Shown: positions 8,997-20,560 of the stretch, piece by piece | Numbering within the stretch: the stretch's first letter is position 1 | Layout: each line of letters opens with the position of its first letter | Origin: Candidatus Aminicenantota bacterium | Lineage (GTDB): Bacteria; Acidobacteriota; Aminicenantia; Aminicenantales; Saccharicenantaceae | Direction: 5' to 3' | NCBI GenBank assembly: GCA_014360015.1 | Contig: JACIYJ010000002.1 | Span: 124,001-188,000 of the forward strand | DNA: 64,000 nt | The notes under the pieces: generated by a model | The model's input: only the letters and a program-made list of their open reading frames with translations | What the model was told of the DNA's origin: nothing | The model's database searches: none | Made by a program: the position numbers and the translations under genes

Positions 8997-9637
8997 AACT
9001 ATGGAAGTTGCTGATTGTGGTTTTTTCCCTTCTCTACATTTCTGTCGTTTTGATTCTGGCTTTAGCCTGGATAAATAATCTAAAGTTAACCGCTGAGTGG
9101 AAAACTGCCTATAACTTCCAGCTTGACCCCAAAGCTAAAATCAGCCCTGAGGCCCAGAATGCCGCTCTTAAACAGAAGATTCAGGGTCTGCAGCCAAAGG
9201 GCGTATATATAATGGTTGATTCCGCCGAAAATAAGTATTATCTCAAGAACAATGGCCAGACCATAAGAGAAGGCCTGGTCTCGACCGGTAGCGGGGTAAT
9301 TCTGGTTGACCCGACCGGTAAGAGAAGCTGGGTGTTTGACACACCCAAAGGCGAATTTTTCGTCAAGTCGAAAATTCAAAACCCTTACTGGGTCAAACCC
9401 GACTGGGCTTTTATCGAGGAAGGCGAGCCCATTCCCAAGAAAATGGAAGACCGGATTGAAGGCGGAGTGCTTGGAGATTATGCTCTCGGTTTTGGCAACG
9501 GCTATTTCATCCACGGCACGCTTTACACCAGACTGCTCGGACGTAATGTGACTCATGGCTGCGTCAGAATGGCTGATAAGGACCTGGAAGAAGTCTTCAA
9601 AGCGGCCAGAATCGGAACCAGGATTTATATTTATTGA
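8993..9637 (+). CDS. Membrane-anchored L,D-transpeptidase (YkuD)
   Basis: A 214-residue protein with one N-terminal membrane segment (residues about 5-27) and a periplasmic YkuD catalytic domain. The motif IHGT...THGCVRM supplies the catalytic His and Cys in the classical HxxxxxxSHGC(V/I)R form. It overlaps the previous gene by ATGA and is probably co-transcribed from the lipoprotein gene onward. Having two divergent YkuD enzymes in tandem suggests they act on different donors or acceptors, for example one cross-linking and one anchoring. Confidence 0.88.
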   Translation: MKLWKLLIVVFSLLYISVVLILALAWINNLKLTAEWKTAYNFQLDPKAKISPEAQNAALKQKIQGLQPKGVYIMVDSAENKYYLKNNGQTIREGLVSTGSGVILVDPTGKRSWVFDTPKGEFFVKSKIQNPYWVKPDWAFIEEGEPIPKKMEDRIEGGVLGDYALGFGNGYFIHGTLYTRLLGRNVTHGCVRMADKDLEEVFKAARIGTRIYIY

Positions 9638-9639
9638 CG

Positions 9640-10557
9640 ATGGCCAGGTTCTCAGAGATGTTTCGAAGGCAGAAAGAAAGAGGAAGAGAAAGACAGAAAG
9701 TCATGAGCCTGCCATTTGTCTTAATGATTTTTCTGTCCGCTATTTTGATCCTCAGCCTTTTAAGCCCCGCCTACACTCAGACTAAGACGGTTAAAGCTGT
9801 AAAGAAAGAAACGCCTTCTCAACAAAAAAAATCTGGGCAGTTGCTGCCCGCTAAAAAAGTAACAACGGAGAAAGTCCCGGCCCAAAAGGCTTCTGGGCCG
9901 CAGCCGAAAGTGGAATCAAAACCCGCAGTCAACCAGGCCATTTTAAAAGAGAACAAATTCCTGGAAGAAGAATTGAGCCTGGCAAAAAATCCCCAGTATT
10001 ATTTCGTCATAAACCTTAAAGATAAAAAGATCGAACTCCGAGCCAGGGGAATGGTGCTCAAATCCTGGACAGCCAGCAGAATCAGGTATTCAGGAAAGCC
10101 AGTGCCGCTAAAAGTAACCACTCTTGCCCAGAAATCTGCCCTCAACCCGCCCAAACGCAAGATGATTAAGCCCGGTGAAACTCAGGAGAGCACAGCACCA
10201 ACCGCAACCAAACCTGCAGAGCCAACAAAGAACAAAGAGCCAGATTCAACCGCCACTGGCACGACCGATACCTTTGAAGTCGAAGCCTTAGAAATAACCG
10301 ATATGCCCGGTTCCTATGAGCTAATCCTCGATAATGGTTTGCAGATTTCAGTCAGGTCAAAAGCCGGGTCAAAAGAAAAAATGAAGCAAAACCGGGAATT
10401 AATCCTTTGGTATGCCTGGCTTCCAATCAAGAATTTTCTCTTCAGGAAAAAAGAGCCGAAGCCTCGGATGATTCTCTATTTTGAAAATCCGCGGGATGCC
10501 CAGGGAATCTACTGGGCTTTCATCGACGGCATCAAGGGAATAATTTGGCTTCCCTGA
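9640..10557 (+). CDS. Membrane-anchored protein of unknown function, third gene of envelope cluster
   Basis: About 305 residues. After a basic cytoplasmic stretch there is one membrane segment (VLMIFLSAILILSLL), then a Pro/Lys/Thr-rich linker, a folded part around 110-165, a second Thr/Pro-rich linker and a C-terminal part ending in GIIWLP. No catalytic motif is recognisable and it has no YkuD signature. Start: ATG at 9640, directly after the transpeptidase stop; an overlapping TTG at 9634 is also possible. The linker-rich extracytoplasmic layout resembles periplasm-spanning scaffolds. Its position after two transpeptidases suggests a cell-wall role. Confidence 0.6.
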   Translation: MARFSEMFRRQKERGRERQKVMSLPFVLMIFLSAILILSLLSPAYTQTKTVKAVKKETPSQQKKSGQLLPAKKVTTEKVPAQKASGPQPKVESKPAVNQAILKENKFLEEELSLAKNPQYYFVINLKDKKIELRARGMVLKSWTASRIRYSGKPVPLKVTTLAQKSALNPPKRKMIKPGETQESTAPTATKPAEPTKNKEPDSTATGTTDTFEVEALEITDMPGSYELILDNGLQISVRSKAGSKEKMKQNRELILWYAWLPIKNFLFRKKEPKPRMILYFENPRDAQGIYWAFIDGIKGIIWLP

Positions 10558-10733
10558 TTTTTGACCTGCTTTGCTGCAGAGAGATTTTTATACCTAAAAT
10601 TATACAAACCGGATAGCATAATTTACCTGGCGGGTTCAACTCTTCTTCATAATCAGAAAAAATAAAAATAATCTGAAATTGGTAGGAAAATTCTAACTTA
10701 TTGATAAATAAATAATTAAAAATATTAAAAAAA

Positions 10734-10763
10734 CTTGACAAAAACATACTCAAATTATATATT
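10734..10763 (+). promoter_or_regulatory. dnaK promoter overlapped by a HAIR-like HspR operator
   Basis: TTGACA (10735-10740), 17-nt spacer and TATATT (10758-10763) form a good sigma70 promoter. Overlapping it is CTTGACA-N7-ACTCAAA (10734-10754), 11 of 14 matches to the HspR recognition element HAIR (CTTGAGT-N7-ACTCAAG) with exact spacing. A HspR homologue is encoded two genes downstream, so repression at the -35 is the natural reading. Confidence 0.7.
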
Positions 10764-10798
10764 AATAGTAAACTTAAACAGAAAATAGGAGGACCAAT

Positions 10799-12745
<1,947 letters not shown>

Positions 12746-12784
12746 GAAAATAAAAATAGAATAGTAGCTTTTAGCAGAAAGAGG

Positions 12785-12866
12785 CGACACAGAGTGTCGA
12801 AACTCTACACCGCGGGTTGTTCTGCTGGAGCGGGATCGGGACCAGCGGAACAGCCTGCAGTAGAGT
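12785..12866 (+). other. Structured intercistronic RNA between dnaK and dnaJ
   Basis: Two hairpins fill most of the 143-bp spacer. The first is CGACAC-AGA-GTGTCG (12785-12799), perfect. The second is long: ACTCTAC (12802-12808) pairs with GTAGAGT (12860-12866), and inside it GGTTGTTCTGCTGG (12815-12828) pairs with CCAGCGGAACAGCC (12842-12855) with two G-U pairs. No T-run follows, so it is not a simple terminator. It may be a processing or stability element that sets the DnaK:DnaJ ratio. Confidence 0.6.
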
Positions 12867-12888
12867 CGCTTAGCTGGCGAGGATATAA

Positions 12889-14013
12889 ATGGCTAAGAAG
12901 GATTATTACGAGATTCTGGGGGTGCCGCGGACAGCTTCGCTTTCTGAGATAAAGAAAGCTTACCGGAAGCTGGCCCGCAAGTATCACCCGGATCTCAACC
13001 CTGGCGATAAATCGGCTGAAGCTAAATTTAAAGAGATTCAGGAAGCCTATTCGGTACTGAGTGATCCGAAGAAACGAGCCCAATACGACCAGTTCGGATT
13101 TGTTGGTGATTTTGGAGCTGGAGCCGGTGCCGGTACTGGAACCGGGCAGAGTCCTTTCACTGGTGGGTTTGAAGGCTTTGATTTTTCTGAGTACGGTACC
13201 TCATCATTTAGAGACTTTTTCGAAAACCTGTTCGGCGGCTTCAGGGAGGAGCGGCGGCCCGGTCCTCAGCGGGGTGAAGATCTGAATTATTCAATGACTA
13301 TAAGCTTTGCCGATGCCATCAACGGTCTGCAGACGAGAATCAAGGTTAATCGTCTGGTTCCCTGTCCGGTTTGCGGTGGAAGTGGATACGCCAGCCTTGG
13401 AGGCGACCGGGTCTGTCCTGATTGTGGCGGAAGAGGCCGGACCTATGTCCAGAAAGGCTTTATGAAATTTTCCTCTACCTGTCCGACCTGTTTAGGAACC
13501 GGGCGAGTCAGCGGACAGGTGTGCTCCAATTGTCGTGGGGAAGGTCGGGTCCAGGGTAGTGAGACCATTACGGTCAGGATTCCAAAGGGTGTCGATTCCG
13601 GTTCCAAGGTCAGGATTCCTGGCAAGGGCAATGCCGGGATAAATGGCGGTCCAGCCGGTGACCTTTACATCAACCTGGAAGTTACGCCACATCCGTTATT
13701 CAGACGCGAAGGTTCCAACATCTATCTGAAAGTGCCAATTACAGTGCCTGAAGCCACGCTCGGCGCCAAGATTGAAGTGCCGACGATTTACGGTGAAAGA
13801 AAGACCATCCGGATTCCGCCCGGAACGAAATCTGGTCAGAAATTCAGGATCAAGGGTGAGGGGGCTCCGGTAGTTGGCCGCAATTCCCGTGGCGATATGT
13901 ACGTGGAGGTGACCATTGTCCCGCCCTCTTACGTTGACCAAAGGGTTCGGGAGCTGATGAAAGAGCTGGAGAAATTCTATGAAGCAAATCCCAGGAGCAA
14001 CCTCGGAAGCTGA
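12889..14013 (+). CDS. dnaJ: Chaperone protein DnaJ (Hsp40)
   Basis: A 374-residue type I Hsp40. It has the J domain with HPD (in YHPDLNP), a Gly/Phe-rich linker (about residues 75-125), four CxxCxGxG zinc repeats starting at [24 protein letters not shown] and CSNCRGEG, and two C-terminal substrate-binding barrels. It stimulates DnaK ATP hydrolysis and delivers clients. The start is preceded by GGCGAGG. The hspR gene follows after 13 bp. Confidence 0.96.
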   Translation: MAKKDYYEILGVPRTASLSEIKKAYRKLARKYHPDLNPGDKSAEAKFKEIQEAYSVLSDPKKRAQYDQFGFVGDFGAGAGAGTGTGQSPFTGGFEGFDFSEYGTSSFRDFFENLFGGFREERRPGPQRGEDLNYSMTISFADAINGLQTRIKVNRLVPCPVCGGSGYASLGGDRVCPDCGGRGRTYVQKGFMKFSSTCPTCLGTGRVSGQVCSNCRGEGRVQGSETITVRIPKGVDSGSKVRIPGKGNAGINGGPAGDLYINLEVTPHPLFRREGSNIYLKVPITVPEATLGAKIEVPTIYGERKTIRIPPGTKSGQKFRIKGEGAPVVGRNSRGDMYVEVTIVPPSYVDQRVRELMKELEKFYEANPRSNLGS

Positions 14014-14026
14014 AGGAGGGTAAGCT

Positions 14027-14473
14027 ATGCCCAGACGGAAGAAGAAAGTTGACGAATCATCGGAGAAAACTCCCCGCGGCTATTATCACATCAGCGCTGT
14101 GGCCCGGATGTACAACATCCATCCGCAGACCCTGAGGCTTTACGAGCGGGAAGGGCTGTTAAAGCCTTCGCGAAGCGAGGGCAACACTCGCCTTTACACT
14201 GACGAGGATTTAGAGCGCCTGGAACTGATTCTTAATTTGATTCGCGACTTAGGCGTTAATCTGGCCGGTGTGGAAGTTATCCTAAACATGCGGGAGAAGA
14301 TGAAGGAAATAGAAAACCAGGTCAACGAGCTTCTGGATTATATCAAAAATGAGTTCTTCAGGGGCCGGGAAGAGGAGTTTGAAGCCAGGCGAAGAAGCAT
14401 CGTGCCAGTGCGGATGATCAAGCCCATGCCGGTGGAAAGGGCTGGAGAAAGTCCAGAAAAAAAAGCTGACTGA
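14027..14473 (+). CDS. hspR: MerR-type heat shock repressor HspR
   Basis: A 148-residue protein with a MerR winged helix-turn-helix (ISAVARMYNIHPQTLRLYEREGLL), a short dimerisation helix and a basic tail. Location directly after dnaK-dnaJ is the hallmark of HspR, which represses dnaK operons by binding HAIR elements, with DnaK acting as co-repressor in actinobacteria. A HAIR-like site overlaps the dnaK promoter 3.3 kb upstream. The ribosome site GAAGGAGG is strong. A generic MerR regulator is the alternative, but context favours HspR. Confidence 0.88.
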   Translation: MPRRKKKVDESSEKTPRGYYHISAVARMYNIHPQTLRLYEREGLLKPSRSEGNTRLYTDEDLERLELILNLIRDLGVNLAGVEVILNMREKMKEIENQVNELLDYIKNEFFRGREEEFEARRRSIVPVRMIKPMPVERAGESPEKKAD

Positions 14474-14568
14474 AGGCGGGTGGAAAAACCCGGAAAAAAA
14501 TAATACAATAATCCTGTCACCTGACCGACATAATAAAAGGGAAATCCTCTGAGTTAAAGCGTGCTTTT

Positions 14569-15414
14569 ATGAATTATCAGGATTATCTGGAATCAAGGAA
14601 TCTGAAGCTTTATTTTGAAGAGATTTCTAAGATTCCGCCAATAACCGAAGAAGAAGAAAAAGAGCTGGCAGAAAGATTAAAGAAGGGCGACCCGGAAGCC
14701 ATTAGGCGGCTCATCGAAGGCAATCTGCGGTTTGTCGTGTCGTATGTGAAGAAATATCAGGGTATGGGCTTGAGCCTACTGGACTTGATTAATGAGGGGA
14801 ACCTGGGACTGGTAGAAGCGGCTCAGCGGTTTGACCCGTCGCGCAATGTCAAATTTATTTCCTATGCCGTCTGGTGGATAAGACAGGCCATCATCCATGC
14901 GCTATCGCAATCTTCCCATTATTACAATTTGCCGCAAAAAACGTCGGACAAAATTTCCAGAATGAACCGGGAGATGGAAGCTTTAAGGAAGGAGCTTGGC
15001 CGGGAACCGACCCGAGATGAGATAGCCCAGCGGCTGCAAATGACGCCGGAAGAAGTGGCTGACCTGGAATTGATTCAGGAGAAAGGCCTGTCGCTGAGCG
15101 ATAAGCTCGGTGAGGATGAGGAGCTGGTGGTTGAAGATCGGGTGTCCGATGAGCTGACGCCTTCGGTTGAGTATCAGATCATCAAGAACTCCATCGAGCA
15201 GCAGATTCGGGAAGTGCTAAACGAGCTGGATGAAAGAGAAGCCCTTGTGCTAAAATTACGCTTTGGAATAGATGGCGAAGAGCCGATGACCCTTCAGGAA
15301 ATAGGCGACAGGTTAGGTCTGACCAGGGAGCGAATAAGGCAGATTGAGCAGAAGGCCATGCGCAAGCTGGCTAAATCACAAAAACTAAAACAACTAAGAG
15401 GGTATCTGAATTGA
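14569..15414 (+). CDS. RNA polymerase sigma factor, sigma70 group (RpoD/RpoS-like, no region 1.1)
   Basis: A 281-residue sigma factor with region 1.2, the core-binding and -10-melting region 2 (NLRFVVSYVKKYQGMGLSLL, then the region around FISYAVWWIRQAI), region 3, and region 4 with a DNA-binding HTH ending in LTRERIRQIEQKAMRKL. It lacks region 1.1 and the long non-conserved insert, so it is either an alternative group 2 sigma factor or a compact primary one. Located right after the heat-shock genes, it may take part in stress control, but its promoter class cannot be deduced. The next gene overlaps its stop by 4 bp. Confidence 0.9.
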   Translation: MNYQDYLESRNLKLYFEEISKIPPITEEEEKELAERLKKGDPEAIRRLIEGNLRFVVSYVKKYQGMGLSLLDLINEGNLGLVEAAQRFDPSRNVKFISYAVWWIRQAIIHALSQSSHYYNLPQKTSDKISRMNREMEALRKELGREPTRDEIAQRLQMTPEEVADLELIQEKGLSLSDKLGEDEELVVEDRVSDELTPSVEYQIIKNSIEQQIREVLNELDEREALVLKLRFGIDGEEPMTLQEIGDRLGLTRERIRQIEQKAMRKLAKSQKLKQLRGYLN

Positions 15415-16157
15415 CGGAAGAAAAAATTTGTCCGGTTTGCCAGGACACGGGCTGGTTGGTGGAGCAGACGTCAAAGGGACCCGTGGCGCGGCGGTGCAGA
15501 TGCTTTACGGAAAAGAAGGCTATGCTGTTGCTGCGGCAGGCAAGGATTCCAAAGCGCTACGAAAACTGCACGCTGGATAATTACGAAGTCCACCATCCAT
15601 CGCAGGGTGATGCGCTGAAGATTTCCAAGAAGTTTGTCAAGAATTATCCGGCTCAGGATGTGGGTCTGCTGTTCATCGGTCCGTGTGGAGTGGGGAAGAC
15701 CCATCTGGCGGTGGCGGTGATCCGGGAGCTTATAATCAAAAAGGGCGCCTACTGTATGTTCTATGATTTCCGTGAGCTCATAAGGGACATACAGAACAGT
15801 TATACGCCGGACTCCGAAATGTCGGAGACCGATATTCTGGCTCCGGTGTTTAATTGTGAAGTGCTGGTGCTGGACGAGCTGGGGGCGAAGCGGCCGACAG
15901 CCTGGGTGGAGGAGACGATTTTTTACATCATCAATTACAGGTACAACCAGAAAAAGACGACGATTTTCACTACCAATTATCTGGATATTGAAGAAGAGCC
16001 GGACAGGCGGGAAGTTTATTATAAGAAGGGCGACGAGACCTTGGTGGACAGGATTGGAGTGCGGTTGCGGAGCCGGCTTTATGAGATGTGCAAGGTGGTG
16101 AATATTGCAGGGGAGGATTACCGGAAAGTAGCCAAACAGGCCAGCTACCGGTTTTAA
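15411..16157 (+). CDS. DnaC/IstB-like AAA+ ATPase with N-terminal zinc-binding motif
   Basis: A 248-residue protein starting at TTG that overlaps the sigma factor stop (TTGA). An N-terminal Cys cluster (CPVC...CRC) precedes an AAA+ domain with Walker A GPCGVGKTH and Walker B VLVLDELGA, plus a sensor-like IFTTNY. This is the layout of DnaC/DnaI helicase loaders and IstB transposition helpers. No IstA transposase is adjacent, and it is coupled to a housekeeping-type sigma factor, so a replication helicase loader is the more likely role. Confidence 0.82.
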   Translation: MTEEKICPVCQDTGWLVEQTSKGPVARRCRCFTEKKAMLLLRQARIPKRYENCTLDNYEVHHPSQGDALKISKKFVKNYPAQDVGLLFIGPCGVGKTHLAVAVIRELIIKKGAYCMFYDFRELIRDIQNSYTPDSEMSETDILAPVFNCEVLVLDELGAKRPTAWVEETIFYIINYRYNQKKTTIFTTNYLDIEEEPDRREVYYKKGDETLVDRIGVRLRSRLYEMCKVVNIAGEDYRKVAKQASYRF

Positions 16158-16549
16158 GAGGTTAGGTTAAAAGTTTTAGGGGGGTAGGTTAGAAGTTTGA
16201 AGGGCGCAAAAGGAGTAAAGACCGGAAAATAGATAAAAGGGTGGTAAGAGCAGCCTGTTGGGGTTTTTGGGCCGACGGAGCTTTTTTCTCCACTATTTTA
16301 GTTTAAGCCAATGATATCCGGTTATTATAATAGGATTAAAATTGAATGGGAAAAATTATTATAAAATTATTATAAAAACTCATCATATTAGTTTATATTC
16401 CAGCTACTTGTCAGTTTAAAAACATTTATCAGTTGGGCAGCGAGTTTCGATAGAGTAAAATTTGGCTGCAGCGGAAATAATTTTGATTTATTTTTAGCGA
16501 ATAGATATTGAAAATCGATTTGAATTTTGTTATAAATATCTAAGCCTGC
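16158..16549. other. Intergenic region before tRNA-Asn
   Basis: No gene is visible. The first part has short GGTTAG-like repeats after the stop codon of the ATPase gene. A T-rich tract at about 16285-16291 follows a weak GC-rich segment and could end the upstream operon. The second half is AT-rich and probably contains the tRNA promoter. Confidence 0.3.
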
Positions 16550-16625
16550 TCCTCGGTAGCTCAATCGGCAGAGCGGGTGGCTGTTAACCACTAGGTTGCA
16601 GGTTCGAGTCCTGCCCGAGGAGCCA
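16550..16625 (+). tRNA. tRNA-Asn (anticodon GTT)
   Basis: A complete cloverleaf: acceptor TCCTCGG (16550-16556) pairs with CCGAGGA (16615-16621), discriminator G, and encoded CCA (16623-16625). The D arm is GCTC...GAGC, the anticodon loop is CTGTTAA with GTT, and the T arm contains GGTTCGAGTCC. It lies at the border between the GC-moderate backbone and the AT-rich island, a common integration spot. Confidence 0.97.
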
Positions 16626-16630
16626 TTTTT
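16619..16630 (+). repeat. Possible attachment core at tRNA 3' end (left copy)
   Basis: GGAGCCATTTTT spans the last bases of the tRNA plus the following T run and recurs in the same orientation at 30443-30454, just past the right inverted repeat. A tRNA 3' end duplicated at the far edge of an island is the usual footprint of site-specific integration. The core is only 12 bp and no integrase is seen. Confidence 0.35.
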
Positions 16631-16970
16631 ATTTTATTAGAATTGAACAAGAAGTTTTTATTCCGTTTTGTATTAGTAATTCACGAAGCCCTCAAATAAA
16701 TAAGCCAATTGCCTTCATCTAATAATTCAGTGATAGAAAAAGCCCTATTATCATCAAAAATATAGAAATTAGTGGTAAATCTTCTATTATCCTCGCCTTA
16801 AGTTTGCAATGCTTCAATTTGCCTGTCTTGCTGATTTCTTCAAGAATCTTTTGTTAGTCTTGAAAACTTTCCCAGAAAGATTTTCCTCCTAAGAGCTTAT
16901 AAAAGAACATTTGCTCTGGATAACAAGTTTTCCCAATTGGAAATTGTTTTGAAGAGATACGTTCTAATAC
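16631..16970. other. AT-rich gene-free start of the island
   Basis: This segment between the tRNA and the left inverted repeat has no supportable gene, hairpin or repeat. Base composition is already that of the island, so the boundary lies at or just after the tRNA. Confidence 0.4.
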
Positions 16971-17157
16971 TCCGTTGGCTTTTGCTGTATTATTTTGTAT
17001 AATTTTGGAAGATTTTGTGTTTTGATAAAAAGGATTCTGCAATGAAGAAACGAAAAGAAAATGAAATAATGACGGTTAAACAGGTCGCTGAATACTTGCA
17101 GATGGACGAACACACAATTTATAAACTTGCCCGCTCTGGTCAAATCCCCTCTATAAA
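16971..17157 (+). repeat. Left copy of 187-bp island-flanking inverted repeat
   Basis: These 187 bp recur in inverted orientation at 29998-30184 with about 5 mismatches (roughly 97% identity). The unit contains a promoter, the ribosome site and the first ~38 codons of the HTH gene. Similarity stops abruptly inside the HTH coding sequence at CTATAAA. Confidence 0.9.
16975..17003 (+). promoter_or_regulatory. Promoter of the defence operon
   Basis: TTGGCT (16975-16980), 17-nt spacer, perfect TATAAT (16998-17003). It lies 38 bp before the HTH start codon and is retained unchanged in the inverted copy. It probably drives the HTH-helicase-mntA-hepT-methyltransferase-ATPase series. Confidence 0.65.
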
Positions 17158-17278
17158 AATCGCTGGTCAGTGGCGGTTTAAAAAAGATGTAATTGATAAG
17201 TGGATAAGTGAGGAATCTTTAGAAAGGGTAACCCAGAACATAAAATTTTCTTCAACGAAAAAAGGTAAGGGAAAATAA
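17042..17278 (+). CDS. Small excisionase-like HTH DNA-binding protein
   Basis: A 78-residue protein with an HTH_17/excisionase-family fold: TVKQVAEYLQMDEHTIYKLARSG followed by IPSIKIAGQWRF and a helix ending DKWI. Such proteins are recombination directionality factors or small regulators. I place the start at ATG 17042 because AAGGA lies 7 nt upstream; the upstream in-frame extension has no such site. It is 3 bp from the helicase gene, so it is probably the operon's own regulator. Its first half is duplicated in the right inverted repeat, where the ribosome-site GG has become AA and the C-terminus is replaced. Confidence 0.8.
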   Translation: MKKRKENEIMTVKQVAEYLQMDEHTIYKLARSGQIPSIKIAGQWRFKKDVIDKWISEESLERVTQNIKFSSTKKGKGK

Positions 17279-17281
17279 TTT

Positions 17282-20200
17282 ATGGGAAAAGAAAAGGGAT
17301 ATCCCAAAGCAATTTATAACTATCCTGGAGATGAAAGGTCCACTTTAGATTTAACATTTATAGTAAATGAACCGGGTAGAACACTTAAAGACAGATTTGA
17401 GCAACTGATAAAGGACTGTTCGTTTTTTGATTGCTTGGTTGCTTATTTTTATGTAAGTGGGTTTCATGCCATATATAGGTCACTACAAAAAACTGATCAA
17501 ATAAGAATTCTTATTGGGATGGGAACAACCAAAGAAACTTGCAATTTAATAAGAACTGCCAAAGATAATCCTAAAAACCAATTTCCACTTTCGCATTCGG
17601 AAACAAAACAGAAAATTGAAAGCATGGTAGAAGATGAGATGGCTTCCTCAGAAGACAGCCGGGACATTGAAGAAGGAGTTCAGAAGTTTATTGAATGGAT
17701 AAAAGAAGGGAAACTACAAATAAGGGCTTATCCCTCTCAAAAGCTTCATGCAAAGCTATACATTATGACTTTTAGAGAGGGCGATAGAGACATAGGAAGG
17801 GTTATCACAGGCTCAAGCAATTTTACTCAATCTGGACTTGTAGACAGTCTTGAATTTAATGTAGAGTTAAAGAACGCTTCCGATTATGAATTCGCAAAGA
17901 AAAAATTTGAAGAATTATGGAACAATGCTGTTGATGTTAGTGAAAAATATATTCAGACAATAAATGAAAAAACCTGGCTTAATCAAAATATCACTCCATA
18001 TGAGCTTTATCTTAAATTTTTATATGAGTATTTTAAAGATGAATTATCAAGGACAGATGAGGTATTTACTAAATATTTACCCGAGGATTTCAAAAGATTC
18101 AAATATCAGGAACAGGCAGTCTTAAATGCCAAGAAGATATTAGAAGAATATGGAGGGGTTTTCATATCAGATGTGGTAGGACTCGGGAAAACCTATATTG
18201 CCGCCATGCTTGCAGGACAGCTTGATGGTAGAACACTTGTTCTTGCGCCGCCTGCACTTCTTAATAGAAGTAATCCTGGCTCCTGGCCAAATGTCTTTTC
18301 CGATTTTCATATTCCAGCTGAGTTTATATCTATTGGTAAACTTGATGAGGCAAAAGAGTTAATAGAGCAGAGAGAGTATAGAAATGTTATCATAGATGAA
18401 GCACACCGCTTCAGGACAGAAACAACAATTAGCTATGAAGACATTGCTGAAATTTGTCGTGGTAAAAGAGTAATTTTGGTCTCAGCTACCCCTTATAATA
18501 ACTGCCCAAAAGATATCCTTGCACAGATTAAACTTTTCCAGAATGCCAGAAAAAGCACCATCCCCGGAGTTCCAAATCTTGAAGAATTCTTTGGAAGACT
18601 TGAGGGAAGATTAAAAAAGGTTGACCGTCAGAAAGATTATAATAAGTTTCTTGATATAACAAGAAGTAATGCGAAAGAGATCCGGGATAAAGTTTTGAAA
18701 TATTTAATGGTTAGAAGAACAAGAACAGAAATTGAAAAATATTTTGCAGATGATTTGAAAAAGAACAAAGTCCTATTTCCAGAAGTCCAAGACCCAAAAC
18801 CTTTTTATTACCAGTTAAACGATAATGAAGATAAAATCTTCATGGAAACCGTTAAGTTGATAACCAAAAAATTCAAATATACTCGTTATACCCCCATGCT
18901 TTATAAAGAAGGAATCACACCACTCGAAGAACAATCGCAAAGAAATATGGGCGGCTTTATGAAAGTGCTCCTTGTAAAACGTCTTGAAAGCAGTTTCTAT
19001 GCCTTTAGAAAAAGCATTGAAAGATTCATCCATTCCTATGAAATGTTTATTAGTGAATATCAAAGGGGAAATGTATACATAAGCAAAGGCTACATAAACA
19101 AAATCTTTGAACTTTTGGAACAGGGAGACGATGAATCGATTCAAAGGCTCATTGATGAAGGAAAAGCGGAAAAATATGCAAGTTCAGACTTCAGACCTGA
19201 ATTTGAAAAGGATTTAAAAAATGACATTGAAATCTTAAAACAAATAAAATCAATGTGGGAAAATATAAAAAGAGACCCAAAAATTGAAAAGCTTGTTTAT
19301 GAGCTAAAGCATAACCCTATTCTTAAAAATAAAAAGATTATAATTTTTACAGAATCGAAAGAAACAGCTGAGTATCTCACTGAAAATATAAATAAAGAGT
19401 TCAACAATATAGCATTACTCTTTCATGGTGAATCTTCTGAGAGTGTTAGGGATAAAGTCATAGAAAATTTTGACGCAAGGGCAAAAAACAAAAAGGATGA
19501 TTATCGAATACTTGTCACAACCGAAGTTCTTTCCGAAGGCGTTAACCTTCATCAGTCAAATATTGTGATAAACTATGATATACCATGGAATCCAACAAGA
19601 CTGATGCAAAGAGTGGGAAGAGTAAACCGTATAGATACACAATTTGATAAGATATATACATTTAATTTTTTCCCGACAAGACAGGCAGATTCTGAAATTG
19701 AACTCACAAACATTGCTCGCTCAAAAATAGAAGCATTTTTGACTTTACTTGGTGGCGACTCTGCAATTCTTACCGAAGGTGAGCCGGTATCTTCCCATGA
19801 ATTGTTTGACAAACTCCTTTCAAAGAAAACTATTACAGAAGATGAGGAAGAAGAAAGTGAACTGAAATACTTAAGAATTATTGAAGATATTCGTGATAAA
19901 AATCCAGAGCATTTTGAAAGGATAAAACGACTACCGAAAAAGGCTCGCTCAGCAAAGGTATTTTCTGAAGATTTAAAAGATTTTGCCACCCCCCATTCAT
20001 TGCTTACCTTTTTCAGAAAAGGAAAGCTTATGAAATTCTTTTTTTCAAACAAAGAAAAAACAATTGAACTTGATTTTCTAACTGCTGCAAAAATTCTTGA
20101 AAGTCCGCCAGATGAAAAAAGAACAAAACTTCCTCTTGAAGATTACTATGAATTCCTTGATAAAAATAAAACTGCTTTTTTTGATGCTACTATTGAGGAG

Positions 20201-20560
20201 ATAATTGAAACACGAAAGCGAGGTGGTAGAAGCAGTTCTGATGAACTCCTGAAAATTTTAAGAGCAACACAAAAAAATAGCAAACAATTAACCGAGGAGC
20301 AGGAAGAATATCTCCAGAAAGTAATAAACCGTCTTGAAGAAGGTTCCTTACCAAAGAAGACAGTTCAGAAAACCCTTAGAGGATTAAATGAACTTGGAAA
20401 AGACATACAAAATCCTTTAAAAGTAATCGGTGTTCTCCAGAGGGAAATCTCACCAACTTTTCTCAAAAGCCACTATGCTGAAACTTCTGCTATAACCGAG
20501 GGAAAAAGGGAAGTTATATTATCACTTTATTTAGAGGGTGATGAATATGAGAAAAATTGA
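17282..20560 (+). CDS. PLD-nuclease/SNF2-type helicase fusion (defence system)
   Basis: A 1092-residue protein. The N-terminal part carries a phospholipase D-type nuclease half-site, HAK at residues 156-158 and GSSNFTQSG at about 177-185, that is HxK...GSxN. A superfamily 2 helicase follows: Walker A GLGKT near 300-304, DEAH at 372-375, SATPY as motif III, and QRVGRVNRI near 776 as motif VI. The C-terminal ~250 residues are of unknown fold. Helicases of this type work in restriction-like systems (DISARM DrmD-like, or the helicase-methylase-ATPase group called Hma in computational surveys). It overlaps the mntA start by 14 bp. Expected role: translocation on and nuclease cleavage of invading DNA. 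Confidence 0.88.
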   Translation: MGKEKGYPKAIYNYPGDERSTLDLTFIVNEPGRTLKDRFEQLIKDCSFFDCLVAYFYVSGFHAIYRSLQKTDQIRILIGMGTTKETCNLIRTAKDNPKNQFPLSHSETKQKIESMVEDEMASSEDSRDIEEGVQKFIEWIKEGKLQIRAYPSQKLHAKLYIMTFREGDRDIGRVITGSSNFTQSGLVDSLEFNVELKNASDYEFAKKKFEELWNNAVDVSEKYIQTINEKTWLNQNITPYELYLKFLYEYFKDELSRTDEVFTKYLPEDFKRFKYQEQAVLNAKKILEEYGGVFISDVVGLGKTYIAAMLAGQLDGRTLVLAPPALLNRSNPGSWPNVFSDFHIPAEFISIGKLDEAKELIEQREYRNVIIDEAHRFRTETTISYEDIAEICRGKRVILVSATPYNNCPKDILAQIKLFQNARKSTIPGVPNLEEFFGRLEGRLKKVDRQKDYNKFLDITRSNAKEIRDKVLKYLMVRRTRTEIEKYFADDLKKNKVLFPEVQDPKPFYYQLNDNEDKIFMETVKLITKKFKYTRYTPMLYKEGITPLEEQSQRNMGGFMKVLLVKRLESSFYAFRKSIERFIHSYEMFISEYQRGNVYISKGYINKIFELLEQGDDESIQRLIDEGKAEKYASSDFRPEFEKDLKNDIEILKQIKSMWENIKRDPKIEKLVYELKHNPILKNKKIIIFTESKETAEYLTENINKEFNNIALLFHGESSESVRDKVIENFDARAKNKKDDYRILVTTEVLSEGVNLHQSNIVINYDIPWNPTRLMQRVGRVNRIDTQFDKIYTFNFFPTRQADSEIELTNIARSKIEAFLTLLGGDSAILTEGEPVSSHELFDKLLSKKTITEDEEEESELKYLRIIEDIRDKNPEHFERIKRLPKKARSAKVFSEDLKDFATPHSLLTFFRKGKLMKFFFSNKEKTIELDFLTAAKILESPPDEKRTKLPLEDYYEFLDKNKTAFFDATIEEIIETRKRGGRSSSDELLKILRATQKNSKQLTEEQEEYLQKVINRLEEGSLPKKTVQKTLRGLNELGKDIQNPLKVIGVLQREISPTFLKSHYAETSAITEGKREVILSLYLEGDEYEKN

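Noticed and set aside
10564..10798. CIRCE/HrcA control of dnaK
   Set aside because: No TTAGCACTC-N9-GAGTGCTAA-type repeat is present upstream of dnaK; the HAIR-like site and hspR explain regulation better.
15411..16157. IstB transposition helper of an IS21 element
   Set aside because: No istA or terminal repeats nearby, and it is coupled to a sigma factor gene. A helicase-loader role is favoured.
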